Assembly (NCBI RefSeq): GCF_025452235.1
Contig: NZ_CP104965.1
Coordinates: 1,856,501-1,920,500, forward strand
DNA: 64,000 nucleotides
Direction: 5' to 3'
Origin: Devosia neptuniae
GTDB lineage: Bacteria > Pseudomonadota > Alphaproteobacteria > Rhizobiales > Devosiaceae
The notes below the pieces were generated by a model that saw nothing but the letters and a program-made list of their open reading frames with translations, made no database searches and was not told where the DNA came from. Shown piece after piece: positions 52,173 to 60,907 of the stretch. A program made the translations under genes and the position numbers. Numbering within the stretch: the stretch's first letter is position 1; every line of letters begins with the position of its first letter.

Positions 52173-53030
52173 ATGATCCTGCTCACTGGCGCGACCGGCA
52201 CTGTCGGATTTGAAGTTGCCAAGCTGCTCGACCAAAAGGGCGTTTCGGCCAAGGCTTTGGTTCGCTCACCTGAAGCGGCAGAAAAGCTGGCCGGGCTCAG
52301 CCATATTATCCCGGTTATGGGCGACCTGGACGATGCCGCCTCGGTGGCGGCGGCGCTGGCGGGGGTGGAGACGGCGTTCCTGCTGACCAAATCGTCCGAG
52401 CGGGCCGAGTCCCAGCAATTGGATTTTGTTGCGGCGGCCAAGGCGGCGGGTGTGCGCCATATCGTCAAATTCTCGCAGGTGCATGCCGATGTGGCTTCGC
52501 CGGTGCGGTTCCTGCGCTATCACGCGGTGGTGGAGGCGGCGATCAAGGCCAGTGGCATGACCTATACCTTCCTGCGGGCGAACCTGTTCATGCAGGAAAT
52601 GCTGGCCTTCCGCGAGCCGATCCGGCAGCAGGGCCGCATCTTTGCGCCGATCGGGGAAGCGCCGGTGAGCCTGGTGGATGTGCGTGACCTGGCCGAAGTG
52701 GCGGTCGCGGCGCTGACCGGGACGGAGCATGACAACAAGAGCTATGACCTGACGGGGCCAGAGGCGCTGAGCCATGCCGAGCTGGCCGACCAGATCGGGC
52801 GGGCCATCGGGCGGCGGATCGAGCATGTGCAGCTGGCGCCCGAGCAGATGCGCCAGATCATGCTGAGCTACCAGTTTCCGGAATGGCAGACCGATGGGCT
52901 GATCGAGGATTATGCCCATTACGATCGCGGCGAGGCGGCGGGGATCAGCGGGGATGTCGAGAGGGTGACGGGCAAGAAGGCCCGGAGCTTTGAGGTGTTC
53001 TTGGGGGATTATGCGGATCGATTGCGGTAG
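52173..53030 (+). CDS. NmrA-like NAD(P)-binding protein (atypical SDR)
   Basis: The 285-residue protein starts MILLTGATGTVGFEVAKLLD with the glycine-rich TGATGTVG motif and has the atypical SDR pattern of NmrA/SDR5 proteins (FLRANLFMQEML, VSLVDVRDLAEVAVAAL). These act as NAD(P)-dependent reductases or redox sensors. ATG at 52173 has AAGGAGAG; an open frame upstream spans the divergent promoter. It is the likely target of the LysR protein. Confidence 0.9.
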   Translation: MILLTGATGTVGFEVAKLLDQKGVSAKALVRSPEAAEKLAGLSHIIPVMGDLDDAASVAAALAGVETAFLLTKSSERAESQQLDFVAAAKAAGVRHIVKFSQVHADVASPVRFLRYHAVVEAAIKASGMTYTFLRANLFMQEMLAFREPIRQQGRIFAPIGEAPVSLVDVRDLAEVAVAALTGTEHDNKSYDLTGPEALSHAELADQIGRAIGRRIEHVQLAPEQMRQIMLSYQFPEWQTDGLIEDYAHYDRGEAAGISGDVERVTGKKARSFEVFLGDYADRLR

Positions 53031-53054
53031 GGGGGCTTGGGGAAGCACGATCGG

Positions 53055-53178
53055 CCTCCCTCCCCCTTGAGGGGAGGGATTGAGGGAGGGGGTCCGCCGG
53101 GTCTTGCGCAAATCAGACGACCCCCACCCCCCGCTTTTCGCGAGCGAAAAGCTGAGCCCTCCCCTCAAGGGGGAGGGA
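53055..53178. repeat. MITE-like element with terminal inverted repeats
   Basis: It is the third full copy of the element type at 46233 and 48899. The outer arms are identical, and the inner palindrome reads GCTTTTCGCGAGCGAAAAGC. It starts 25 bases after the NmrA-like gene stop. The middle part differs from the other copies. Confidence 0.8.
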
Positions 53179-53221
53179 GGGCAGGAGCCGCGTGTTTTGG
53201 GTGTAGTCCCACGCCTCACGT

Positions 53222-53287
53222 GCATCCAGCGCGGGGATGGCCTTCAGCATGGATTCCGGCCTGCGCCGGAATGACACGATGGGTGAG
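53222..53287. repeat. GGCC-type palindromic repeat (CCGGCCTGCGCCGGAATGACA)
   Basis: A 66-base unit containing the inverted repeat TTCCGGCCTGCGCCGGAA is followed by TGACACGATGGGTG. The preceding string (CATCCAGCG and CTTCAGCATGGA) is shared with the copy at 60814-60878. It lies before the 3' end of the ThuA-like gene on the other strand. Confidence 0.75.
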
Positions 53288-53312
53288 GCACCTTCAGAGC
53301 TGATTACCAGCT

Positions 53313-53954
53313 TTACCGCGCGGCCCAGTTCATGCCGCGGCGGAGGATGGTGTTCATTTGGGGGACGGCGAATTCGCTCGCGACGTGGCCGAGCGAGGAA
53401 TAGAAGACGCGGCCCTGGCCGTGTTTGCGCTTCCAGACGACCGGCATGGTGACGCCATCGATCCAGGCGGCGTGTTCGCCGGTGAAGGTGGTGGTTGCCA
53501 GCACCTCGTTGGAGGGGTCGACATGCATGTAATATTGCTCGGAATGGTAGGGAAAGCTCTCGATCCCGGCCATCACCGGATCATCGGGGCGGGTGATATT
53601 GACCCGGTAGTCGATGATATTGCCGGGGTGAGCCACCCATTGGCCGCCGACCATGAATTGGTAATCGACCGCATCGCGGAAGGCATCGCCCATGCCGCCG
53701 TGATAGCCGGCCAGACCCACCCCGCCTTCGACAGCGGCGGTGAGGTTTGACAGCTCTTCCTTTTCGATCTTGCTCATGGTGAAGATCGGCACGATCAGGC
53801 TGAGATCGCGGATGGAGGGATCGGCAAAGGCTTCGGTCGTGTTCTCGACATAGACCTTGAAGCCGTCTTCCTCGAGCATGGTGCGGATGATGGCGGCGCA
53901 TTGTTCGGGCTCATGCCCGCTCCAGCCACCCCAAACGATCAGTGCTTCACGCAT
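53313..53954 (-). CDS. ThuA-like domain protein (trehalose utilisation family)
   Basis: The 213-residue protein of the ThuA (glutamine amidotransferase-like) family starts MREALIVWGGWSGHEPEQCA and has GGVGLAGYHGGMGDAFRDAV and GQGRVFYSSLGH. In Sinorhizobium, ThuA works with the Gfo/Idh protein ThuB on disaccharides taken up by ThuEFGK. Here it follows a Gfo/Idh gene (21-base gap). AAGGAGG stands before the ATG. A role in processing the sugar imported by the divergent SBP/permease operon is likely. Confidence 0.85.
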   Translation of the reverse strand: MREALIVWGGWSGHEPEQCAAIIRTMLEEDGFKVYVENTTEAFADPSIRDLSLIVPIFTMSKIEKEELSNLTAAVEGGVGLAGYHGGMGDAFRDAVDYQFMVGGQWVAHPGNIIDYRVNITRPDDPVMAGIESFPYHSEQYYMHVDPSNEVLATTTFTGEHAAWIDGVTMPVVWKRKHGQGRVFYSSLGHVASEFAVPQMNTILRRGMNWAAR

Positions 53955-53975
53955 TCCATTCCTCCTTGAATTCGA

Positions 53976-55076
53976 TCAGGCCAGTTTGCCGTTGACGAGC
54001 GAGCTGCCCAATTGGGCGGGCCGCTCGGCTGGCGTGGTGATGTCGATGACGCGGCCACTCATGGAGGAGGTTTCAAAGGCCTCCATGACTTCGAGCACAT
54101 GCAAAGCCAGGTCGCCATTGCAGCGATGGGGGCGCCCCTCGAGAATGGCGTGGGCCATATCGGCGAGGCCGATCGAGCGATAATTGCCTTCGGCATAGGG
54201 CATGTCGGTGGCGATATCGGTCCATTCGCCGCCCTTTTCGAGCAGCTGGATCTGGCCGCCGAAATGGTTGGGATCGGGCACGATGAGCGAGGCTTCGGTG
54301 CCGTAGATTTCGAGCGGCACATGCTTGTGGCCGGCGACGTCAAAGCTCATCGTCACCTGCACCACGGCGCCATTGTGGAACACCAAAGTGCCCGAGACAT
54401 GGGTGGGGACATGGACGGGGATGATCTCGCCATTGCGGTCCTTGGAGGTGATGGTGCGGGTGTCGCGCAGCTTGGTGCCGAAGCCGGACACCTTGGCGAC
54501 GGGGCCGAGCAGGTTGACCAGATCGGTAATGTAATAGGGGCCCATATCGAGCATGGGGCCGCCGCCGGCTTCGTAATAGAAGGCGGGGTTGGGGTGCCAG
54601 CGCTCATGGCCGGGGCACATGAAATAGGCGGTGCCGCCGACCAGTTGGCCCAGGGCGCCTTCATCGACGAGGCGGCGCGAGGTCTGGTGGCTGCCGCCCA
54701 GGAATGTGTCGGGGGCCGAGCCGACGCGCAGGTTTTTGGCCTTGGCGGCCTCGACCAGCTTTTTGCCTTCGGCAAAGACAATGCCGAGCGGCTTTTCCGA
54801 ATAGACATGCTTGCCCGCTTCGATGGCGCGCAGGCCGACCTCGACATGGGCCTTGGGGATGGTGAGATTGAGGATGATGTCGATAGAGGGATCGGTGAAG
54901 ATCGCGTCGAGATCGACGGCCTTGAGGCCGAATTCATCGGCGCGCGCCTTGGCGGCGGCGGGGTTCATATCCGCTACGGCGCGGATATCGAGCACCAGGA
55001 AATCCTTGCTCGCCTTGAGATAGGCGGCGGAAATATTGCCCAGTCCGATAATGCCAATACCGACCTTGTCCATCAT
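53976..55076 (-). CDS. Gfo/Idh/MocA family oxidoreductase (ThuB-like role)
   Basis: The 366-residue enzyme has a Rossmann motif GIIGLGNISAAYL, the EKP motif (YSEKPLGIVF) and the substrate-binding region with GHERWHPNPAFYYEAGGGPM, LDMGPYY. It lies between the ROK regulator and the ThuA-like gene. Its start overlaps the ROK stop (GAATGATGG), so translation is coupled. By analogy to ThuB it may oxidise the imported disaccharide at C3. The substrate is not established from sequence. Confidence 0.9.
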   Translation of the reverse strand: MMDKVGIGIIGLGNISAAYLKASKDFLVLDIRAVADMNPAAAKARADEFGLKAVDLDAIFTDPSIDIILNLTIPKAHVEVGLRAIEAGKHVYSEKPLGIVFAEGKKLVEAAKAKNLRVGSAPDTFLGGSHQTSRRLVDEGALGQLVGGTAYFMCPGHERWHPNPAFYYEAGGGPMLDMGPYYITDLVNLLGPVAKVSGFGTKLRDTRTITSKDRNGEIIPVHVPTHVSGTLVFHNGAVVQVTMSFDVAGHKHVPLEIYGTEASLIVPDPNHFGGQIQLLEKGGEWTDIATDMPYAEGNYRSIGLADMAHAILEGRPHRCNGDLALHVLEVMEAFETSSMSGRVIDITTPAERPAQLGSSLVNGKLA

Positions 55077-56314
55077 TCACTCCTCGTTCCGGCATTTGAA
55101 AAATCAGTGTAGCTGCGGCGCGCCGGGCCTGTCGTGCCCCAAGGCGAGCCATAAAGTTCGCCTAGCGCGACGGCGGCCGCGCCGCGCGCCCAGAGCTCGT
55201 CGCTGACCTCGTCGATGACGATCTGGGCGACATTGGCGAGGCTTTCCGGGGTGGCGCGGGCAAAGGCGGTGCGCAGGGGATCAAGCAGATGATCGCCCAG
55301 CGCCAGGGTGGAGCCGACGAGGATCACCCTTGGCGGGGCGAACAGGGCGACCAGATTGGCGATGGCAATGCCGAGTGCGGCGCCGGCGCGGCCAGCGGCG
55401 TGTTTGAGGCGGTTATCGCCGGCCTCGATCAGCCCGCGCACCCGGCTCATGCCCTGGCCCAGCCGGATGGCATCGCGAATTTGCGGGTCGTTATGCTCGC
55501 CATTGAGGATGGCGCGCTCGCTGGCGACTTCGGAGAGCTTTAGCGCGTGATCGGGGTCGGAGCCCATGATCATATCGCCCAAAGTGAGGCTGAGCTCGCG
55601 GGCGCCGCGGAACAGCTGGCCGCCATGCATGACGCCCAGGCCCAGGCTTTCCTCGATGGCGACGAGGACGAAATCGTCGCAGTCGCGGCAGCGACCGAAC
55701 CAGTGTTCGGCCATGGTGATGGCATTGGCGTCGCTTTCGACAATGGTGTCGATGCCCAGGCGCTGCACGATGGCTTCCTTGAGCGGCACATTGGTGTCGC
55801 GGAAAATACTGGAGGCGCGGACGCGGCCGGTGCCGTGTTCGACAATGCCGGGCAGGGAGAGGGCGACGGTCTTGATCTGGTCCAGCGCCAGGCCGGCATC
55901 GAGCACGCAGCGGCGCACGCCATCTTCGACGAGATCGGCGATGACATCGACCGGCAGGCGATCGACCCGCACCGGGAGCGTCAGATTGGCGAGCACGTCG
56001 CCCTGGAAATTGGTGACGGTGAAAACCAGGCGATTGGTTGCGATCTTGGCGCCGACGACGCGGGCGGCTTCAGGATTGAGGGTCAGCATGACGCGTGGCC
56101 GGCCACGGCTGCCGCCGCTGCGCAAATCGCCTTCGTGGCGGGTGGAAATCAGCCCGTCATCGAGGAGCGAGGCGGTGATGGCCGAGACGGTCGTGGCCGA
56201 AAGCTGGATGCGTTCGCCGATCTCGACACGCGAAATCGCGCCGAACCGCCTGATGGTATCGAGCACGTGAAAGCGATTGATCGCCCGCATCAATTCGGGA
56301 TCGGCGGTCTTCAC
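55073..56314 (-). CDS. ROK family transcriptional regulator
   Basis: The 413-residue protein has an N-terminal winged helix (RFGAISRVEIGERIQLSATT, VSAITASLL) and a ROK kinase-like C-terminal domain. The CXCXXC-like zinc site of many ROK repressors is only partly visible (RCRDCDDF). The start is GTG at 56314. It precedes the Gfo/Idh and ThuA-like genes in a leftward operon and diverges from the SBP operon, so it is the obvious regulator for both. Confidence 0.88.
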   Translation of the reverse strand: MKTADPELMRAINRFHVLDTIRRFGAISRVEIGERIQLSATTVSAITASLLDDGLISTRHEGDLRSGGSRGRPRVMLTLNPEAARVVGAKIATNRLVFTVTNFQGDVLANLTLPVRVDRLPVDVIADLVEDGVRRCVLDAGLALDQIKTVALSLPGIVEHGTGRVRASSIFRDTNVPLKEAIVQRLGIDTIVESDANAITMAEHWFGRCRDCDDFVLVAIEESLGLGVMHGGQLFRGARELSLTLGDMIMGSDPDHALKLSEVASERAILNGEHNDPQIRDAIRLGQGMSRVRGLIEAGDNRLKHAAGRAGAALGIAIANLVALFAPPRVILVGSTLALGDHLLDPLRTAFARATPESLANVAQIVIDEVSDELWARGAAAVALGELYGSPWGTTGPARRSYTDFSNAGTRSE

Positions 56315-56449
56315 AGACGGGGAGGCTCCTCACGCGTTCATTTCTACGTGACGCGAATTAAGTTTTGCCTTTCTAGGCATGGCAAGGTGGGCAAAGCAAG
56401 CGCAAAGCGCTGAAACATGGCGCTTTTGGCGGGCGTTTTGCACACCCTC

Positions 56450-56505
56450 TTGACAGATGGAAACAGGCGGGCGCTATTTAATACGCATCAAGGACAAATA
56501 TGTCC
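56450..56505 (+). promoter_or_regulatory. Candidate promoter and operator before the Thu-like SBP gene
   Basis: TTGACA (56450-56455) and TATTTA (56475-56480) are 19 bases apart. Downstream, GGACA-AATA-TGTCC (56492-56505) is a perfect 5-base inverted repeat around AATA. It lies between the promoter and the ribosome site (GGGAGG at 56512-56517). It is a possible ROK operator. Confidence 0.45.
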
Positions 56506-56523
56506 GGATCTGGGAGGATCACC

Positions 56524-57819
56524 ATGAATCACGGCTTTGCCCGCCCTTGGCGGGATACGCTTCTGCTTGCCGTCAGCGCTGTGACGCTGTTCGGCGGTGT
56601 CACCGCTGGCTATGCGCAGAGCACCATCAAATGGCTGCATCTGGAAGCCAATGCGGACCGGCTCAAGACCTGGCAGGACATTGCGGCGGCCTATGAGGCC
56701 GAGCATCCCGATGTCAAAATCGAATTCCAGTTCCTCGAAAACGAGGCGTTCAAGGCCAAGCTGCCGACGCTGCTGCAATCCAATGACGCGCCCTCCATGT
56801 TCTATACCTGGGGTGGTGGCGTGCTGAAGGCGCAGTCGGAAACCGGCGCGATCCGCGACGTGACCGCGGCCATGGATGCCGACGGCGGGGCCTGGCGCAA
56901 TTCGATTTCCCCGGCGGCGGTGGATGGGCTGAGCATTGACGGCAAGGTGTGGGCCGCCCCGATCCAGTCGGGCCTGGTGTCGTTCTTCTACAACAAGGCC
57001 TTGTTCGAAAAGGCGGGCGTCGACGCCAGCGCCATCGCCACCTGGGATGATTTCCTGGCGGCGGTGAGCAAGCTCAAGGAAGCCGGCATTACCCCGATTG
57101 CCGGCGGTGGCGGGGACAAGTGGCCGCTGCATTTCTACTGGAGCTACCTGGCCATGCGCGAAGCGGGCCAGGACGGTTTTGCCGCGGCCAAGGGCGGCGA
57201 GGGCTTTACCGGGGAGGCGTTCGTCAAGGCGAGCCAGCATCTGGTTGACCTGGGGGCGCTGTCTCCATTCCAGGAAGGCTATCTGGGCGCAACCTGGCCC
57301 GATACCCAGGCGGTGTTTGCCGATGGGCGCGCTGCCATCATCCTGAGCTTTGAAAATACCGCGACGCCGCAGAACCAGGCCAATGCCGCAACGGATGGCA
57401 AGGGGCTGGCCGAGGACGCTATCGGGCGCTTCGCGTTTCCGCTGGTCGAGGGCGGGGCCGGGGTGATCACCGATGATTTCGGTGGCCTCAATGGCTGGGT
57501 GGTAACGGCCAATGCACCCCCCGAGACCGAGGATTTCCTCAAATATTTCACCAGCAAGGACAATGCGGCCAAGCTGGCGGAATTCAACAATATCCTGCCC
57601 ACCACGCTGGGCGCCGATGTCGGGGTGAAGGACCCCTCGCTGGCCGAAAGCGCGGCGCAGATGGCCAAGGCCACCTGGCACCAGAATTTCCTCGATCAGG
57701 ACCTGGGGCCCAATGTCGGCCGCGTGGTCAATGACATGTCGGTGGAACTGGTCTCCGGCCAGATCTCGCCGGAAGACGCACTGCAGCAGATCGAAGACGC
57801 CTTCTCGCTTGAGATGTAA
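56524..57819 (+). CDS. CUT1 solute-binding protein (ThuE/LacE-like)
   Basis: The 431-residue precursor (MNHGFARPWRDTLLLAVSAV, leader ending GYAQS) has the family-1 pattern (IKWLHLEANADR, FQFLENEAFKAKLPTLLQSN, GLVSFFYNKALFEKAGVDAS). ATG at 56524 has GGGAGG upstream. It would bind a disaccharide or similar sugar for the permeases that follow. A GC-rich hairpin with a T-run separates it from the first permease gene, so it is probably made in excess of them. Confidence 0.9.
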   Translation: MNHGFARPWRDTLLLAVSAVTLFGGVTAGYAQSTIKWLHLEANADRLKTWQDIAAAYEAEHPDVKIEFQFLENEAFKAKLPTLLQSNDAPSMFYTWGGGVLKAQSETGAIRDVTAAMDADGGAWRNSISPAAVDGLSIDGKVWAAPIQSGLVSFFYNKALFEKAGVDASAIATWDDFLAAVSKLKEAGITPIAGGGGDKWPLHFYWSYLAMREAGQDGFAAAKGGEGFTGEAFVKASQHLVDLGALSPFQEGYLGATWPDTQAVFADGRAAIILSFENTATPQNQANAATDGKGLAEDAIGRFAFPLVEGGAGVITDDFGGLNGWVVTANAPPETEDFLKYFTSKDNAAKLAEFNNILPTTLGADVGVKDPSLAESAAQMAKATWHQNFLDQDLGPNVGRVVNDMSVELVSGQISPEDALQQIEDAFSLEM

Positions 57820-57825
57820 GCGCCG

Positions 57826-57857
57826 CCGCCGCCTCGCTCACGCGGGGCGGCGGTTTT
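57826..57857 (+). terminator. Hairpin/attenuator between SBP and permease genes
   Basis: CCGCCGCCTCG (57826-57836) pairs with CGGGGCGGCGG (57843-57853), with one G-U pair and a six-base loop, followed by TTTTC. It lies just after the SBP stop. It looks like an intrinsic terminator that is partly read through, lowering permease expression relative to the SBP. Confidence 0.7.
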
Positions 57858-57888
57858 CTTTCTGGCGAACCAGGAGCCTCGATTTCGG

Positions 57889-58830
57889 ATGAGCCAAGCG
57901 ACTTCCCTATCAGCAGACGGCCGGGCGGCGGCCAGGGTGCCCAGTGTGGCGCGACGGCGGCGCGGGCAGATGCGCGGCAAATGGCCGGTGCTGGTGCTGT
58001 TCCTGCCGCCGGCGCTGCTGCTGTTCACGGTGTTCGTCATCCTACCCATGGGCGAGGCGGCCTGGTATTCGTTCTACAACTGGAATGGCTATGGCCTGCC
58101 CAGCCAGTGGATCGGCACCAAGAATTACGAGCTGATCTTCCGCAATGGGGCGTTCCGCACCGCGCTGATCAATAATGGACTGATCATCGTCATCTCGATC
58201 TGCGTGCAGATCCCGTTGGCGCTGTGGCTGGCGACCATGGTGTCGCGCAATATCAAGGGCGCGCTGGCGTTCCGGCTGCTGTTTTTCCTGCCCTATGTGC
58301 TGGCCGATGTGGCGGCGGGCATGATCTGGCGCTTTGTCTATGACGGCGAATTTGGCCTGGTGGCCGGCATCTGGAATTTCTTCGGGGCGGCGCCGCCGTT
58401 CTGGCTGGCCGACAAGCAGGTGGCGTTTTATGCCGTGCTCGGCGTCATCGTGTGGAAATATTTCGGCTTCCACATGATGCTGTTCATCGCCGGGTTGCAG
58501 GCCATTGACAAGAGCGTGCTGGAAGCGGCCGATATCGATGGGGCGACCGGCTGGCAGAAATTCTACCGGGTGACCTTGCCGCTGCTGGGCTCGACGGTGC
58601 GGCTCTCGGTATTCTTTGCCGTGGTGGGCTCGCTGCAATTGTTCGACATGATCATGCCGCTGACGGGCGGGGGACCCTCGAACGCCACGCAAACGCTGGT
58701 GACCTTCCTTTATTCCTTCGGCGTGATGCGCATGCAGGTCGGGTTCGGCTCCGCCGTTGGCGTCGTGCTGTTCATCATCTGCGTCACCCTCGCCTTCGGC
58801 TACAAGCGGATATTCATGCGAAATGACTGA
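57889..58830 (+). CDS. CUT1 permease, ThuF/LacF/MalF type
   Basis: The 313-residue membrane protein starts MSQATSLSADGRAAARVPSV with a basic N-terminal extension, then six hydrophobic segments. The EAA loop is SVLEAADIDGATGWQKFYRV. CAGGAG precedes the ATG. It overlaps the next permease by eight bases and is the first membrane subunit of the Thu-like importer. Confidence 0.92.
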   Translation: MSQATSLSADGRAAARVPSVARRRRGQMRGKWPVLVLFLPPALLLFTVFVILPMGEAAWYSFYNWNGYGLPSQWIGTKNYELIFRNGAFRTALINNGLIIVISICVQIPLALWLATMVSRNIKGALAFRLLFFLPYVLADVAAGMIWRFVYDGEFGLVAGIWNFFGAAPPFWLADKQVAFYAVLGVIVWKYFGFHMMLFIAGLQAIDKSVLEAADIDGATGWQKFYRVTLPLLGSTVRLSVFFAVVGSLQLFDMIMPLTGGGPSNATQTLVTFLYSFGVMRMQVGFGSAVGVVLFIICVTLAFGYKRIFMRND

Positions 58831-59695
58831 AGCAGCACCAATTGATGCGGCAACGGCCGCCAGCAGCGGCAGGCGATTGAGCGCCGGCACGCAGACCTAT
58901 CTCTATGTGTCCATGCTGATCATTGCCGGCATTGTCATCATTCCCCTGCTGACCACGGCGCTGGGCGGGTTCAAGACGCTGGGCGAATTGCGCGGCAATC
59001 CGTTCGGGCTGCCGGCTGAATGGCAATGGAGCAATTACGGTAATATCCTCGCCAGCCAGCGCTATTGGATGCAGATGGGCAATTCCCTGCTGATTGCGGG
59101 GCTGACCGTGTTCCTGACGCTGCTGTTCGCTTCCATGGCGGCCTTTACCTTTGCCCATGTCAAATTCTTCGGTTCGGATTTCCTGCTCAATTATTTCCTG
59201 ATCGGGCTGATGTTTCCGGCGGCGACGGCCATCCTGCCGCTGTTCATCCGCATCCGCGACCTGGGCCTGCTCGATACCTATTGGGGCGTGGTGCTGCCGC
59301 AGGTGGCATTCGGGCTGGGCATGAGCATTCTGCTGTTCCGCAATTACTTCAAGAACCTGCCGCCCGAGCTGTTCGACGCGGCGTTTGTCGATGGGGCGGG
59401 TTATCTGCGGTTCTTCTGGCATATCTCGCTGCCGCTGAGCCGGCCGATCATCGCCACGGTGGGCATCATCTCGTTCGTGGGCAGCTGGAACAGCTATATC
59501 CTGCCGCTGATCATGCTCAATTCGGAGAGCAAATATCCCTGGCCGCTGGGCATCATGGTCTATCGCGGGGAATTCAGCACCGATTGGCAGCTGATCCTGG
59601 CCTTCATCACGCTCACCATCCTGCCCACCGTCATCGTGTTCTTTGCGGCGCAGAAGCACATCATTGCCGGCCTTACCGCTGGCGCAGTCAAATAA
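58823..59695 (+). CDS. CUT1 permease, ThuG/LacG/MalG type
   Basis: The 290-residue membrane protein starts MTEAAPIDAATAASSGRRLS and has LLIAGLTVFLTLLFASMAAF in the first half and the EAA loop ELFDAAFVDGAGYLRFFWHI. ATG at 58823 overlaps the end of the previous gene; the longer frame upstream lies inside that gene. It forms the pore with the permease above. Confidence 0.92.
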   Translation: MTEAAPIDAATAASSGRRLSAGTQTYLYVSMLIIAGIVIIPLLTTALGGFKTLGELRGNPFGLPAEWQWSNYGNILASQRYWMQMGNSLLIAGLTVFLTLLFASMAAFTFAHVKFFGSDFLLNYFLIGLMFPAATAILPLFIRIRDLGLLDTYWGVVLPQVAFGLGMSILLFRNYFKNLPPELFDAAFVDGAGYLRFFWHISLPLSRPIIATVGIISFVGSWNSYILPLIMLNSESKYPWPLGIMVYRGEFSTDWQLILAFITLTILPTVIVFFAAQKHIIAGLTAGAVK

Positions 59696-59732
59696 AGGGC
59701 GACGAGCAATCGGCGCTGTAGAGGAGGCATGA

Positions 59733-60800
59733 ATGGCGGGACTGGAACTACGGAATCTCGAAAAGAGCTATGGCTCGGTCTCGGTGATCGAGGACATTAA
59801 TCTCACGGTCGCGGACGGGGAGTTCGTCGCCCTGGTGGGGCCTTCGGGCTGCGGGAAATCGACCATTTTGCGCATGGTGGCGGGGCTGGAGGAAATCACC
59901 GCGGGCGATATCCTGATCGGGGACAAGGTGGTCAACGACCTGACGCCACGCGAGCGCAATATCGCCATGGTGTTCCAGAGCTACGCGCTTTATCCGCATA
60001 TGAGCGTCTATCGCAATCTGAGCTTTAACCTGGAACTAGCGGGCAAGCCCAAGGCCGAAATCGAGCGGCGGGTGATCCAGGCGGCGCGGATGCTGGAGCT
60101 GGAGCCTTTGCTGGAGCGCAAGCCGAGCCAGCTGTCGGGCGGGCAGCGCCAGCGCGTGGCCATGGGCCGGGCCATTGTGCGGGACCCGTCGGTGTTTTTG
60201 TTCGATGAGCCACTGTCGAATTTGGATGCCAAGTTGCGGGTGCAGATGCGCGGCGAGATCAAGACGCTGCACAAGAAGGTGGGGGTGACTTCGATCTATG
60301 TGACGCATGACCAGGTGGAGGCGATGACGCTGGCGGATCGGGTCGTGGTGCTCAACCGGGGCGTGATCCAGCAATCGGGCTCGCCGATGGAGCTGTATAG
60401 GCGGCCGGCCAATCTGTTCGTGGCCGGGTTTATCGGTTCGCCGGCGATGAATTTTGTCGATGCCAAGATGCAGGGCGGGGTGGCGCGGACCGAGGATGGC
60501 ACGGATTTCGTGTTTACCCCGGGCCAGCAGCTGGCCGAGGGGCAGGCGGTGGTGGTCGGCGTGCGGCCCGAGCATTTGCTGGTGGCAGGCGAGGGAACGG
60601 CGGTTACCGGGCAGATCAGCTTTGTCGAGCCGACCGGCGGGCAGACCTTTGTGACGCTGGATGTGCATGGCAAGGCCGTGACCGTGGTGATCAGCGGGGA
60701 GGACGATATTGCGCTCGATGGCGCGCTGACGGTGCGTGCGGCGCCGCACCATGTTTATGTGTTCGATGCGGCGAGCGGGGAGCGGGTGAGCGAGAATTGA
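59733..60800 (+). CDS. ABC importer ATPase, ThuK/MsmK/UgpC type
   Basis: The 355-residue ATPase has GPSGCGKST, LSGGQRQRVAMGRAIV, FLFDEPLSNLDAK, THDQVEAMTL and the TOBE C-terminus (RPEHLLVAGE). GAGGAGGC precedes the ATG. It is the last gene of the Thu-like importer operon. The same class of ATPase occurs twice more in the window, so sharing between importers is possible. Confidence 0.93.
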   Translation: MAGLELRNLEKSYGSVSVIEDINLTVADGEFVALVGPSGCGKSTILRMVAGLEEITAGDILIGDKVVNDLTPRERNIAMVFQSYALYPHMSVYRNLSFNLELAGKPKAEIERRVIQAARMLELEPLLERKPSQLSGGQRQRVAMGRAIVRDPSVFLFDEPLSNLDAKLRVQMRGEIKTLHKKVGVTSIYVTHDQVEAMTLADRVVVLNRGVIQQSGSPMELYRRPANLFVAGFIGSPAMNFVDAKMQGGVARTEDGTDFVFTPGQQLAEGQAVVVGVRPEHLLVAGEGTAVTGQISFVEPTGGQTFVTLDVHGKAVTVVISGEDDIALDGALTVRAAPHHVYVFDAASGERVSEN

Positions 60801-60813
60801 GGAGCCATCCAGC

Positions 60814-60878
60814 CATCCAGCGCCGGGATGATCTTCAGCATGGATTCCGGCCTGCGCCGGAATGACACGGTGGGTGGA
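60814..60878. repeat. GGCC-type palindromic repeat
   Basis: This 65-base unit with TTCCGGCCTGCGCCGGAA and ATGACACGGTGGGTGG is nearly identical to the repeat at 53222-53287. It lies between the ATPase gene stop and the 3' end of the convergent GntR gene. Confidence 0.75.
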
Positions 60879-60907
60879 GGGAGAGCCAGGGTCGCGCAGG
60901 GGCCCGC

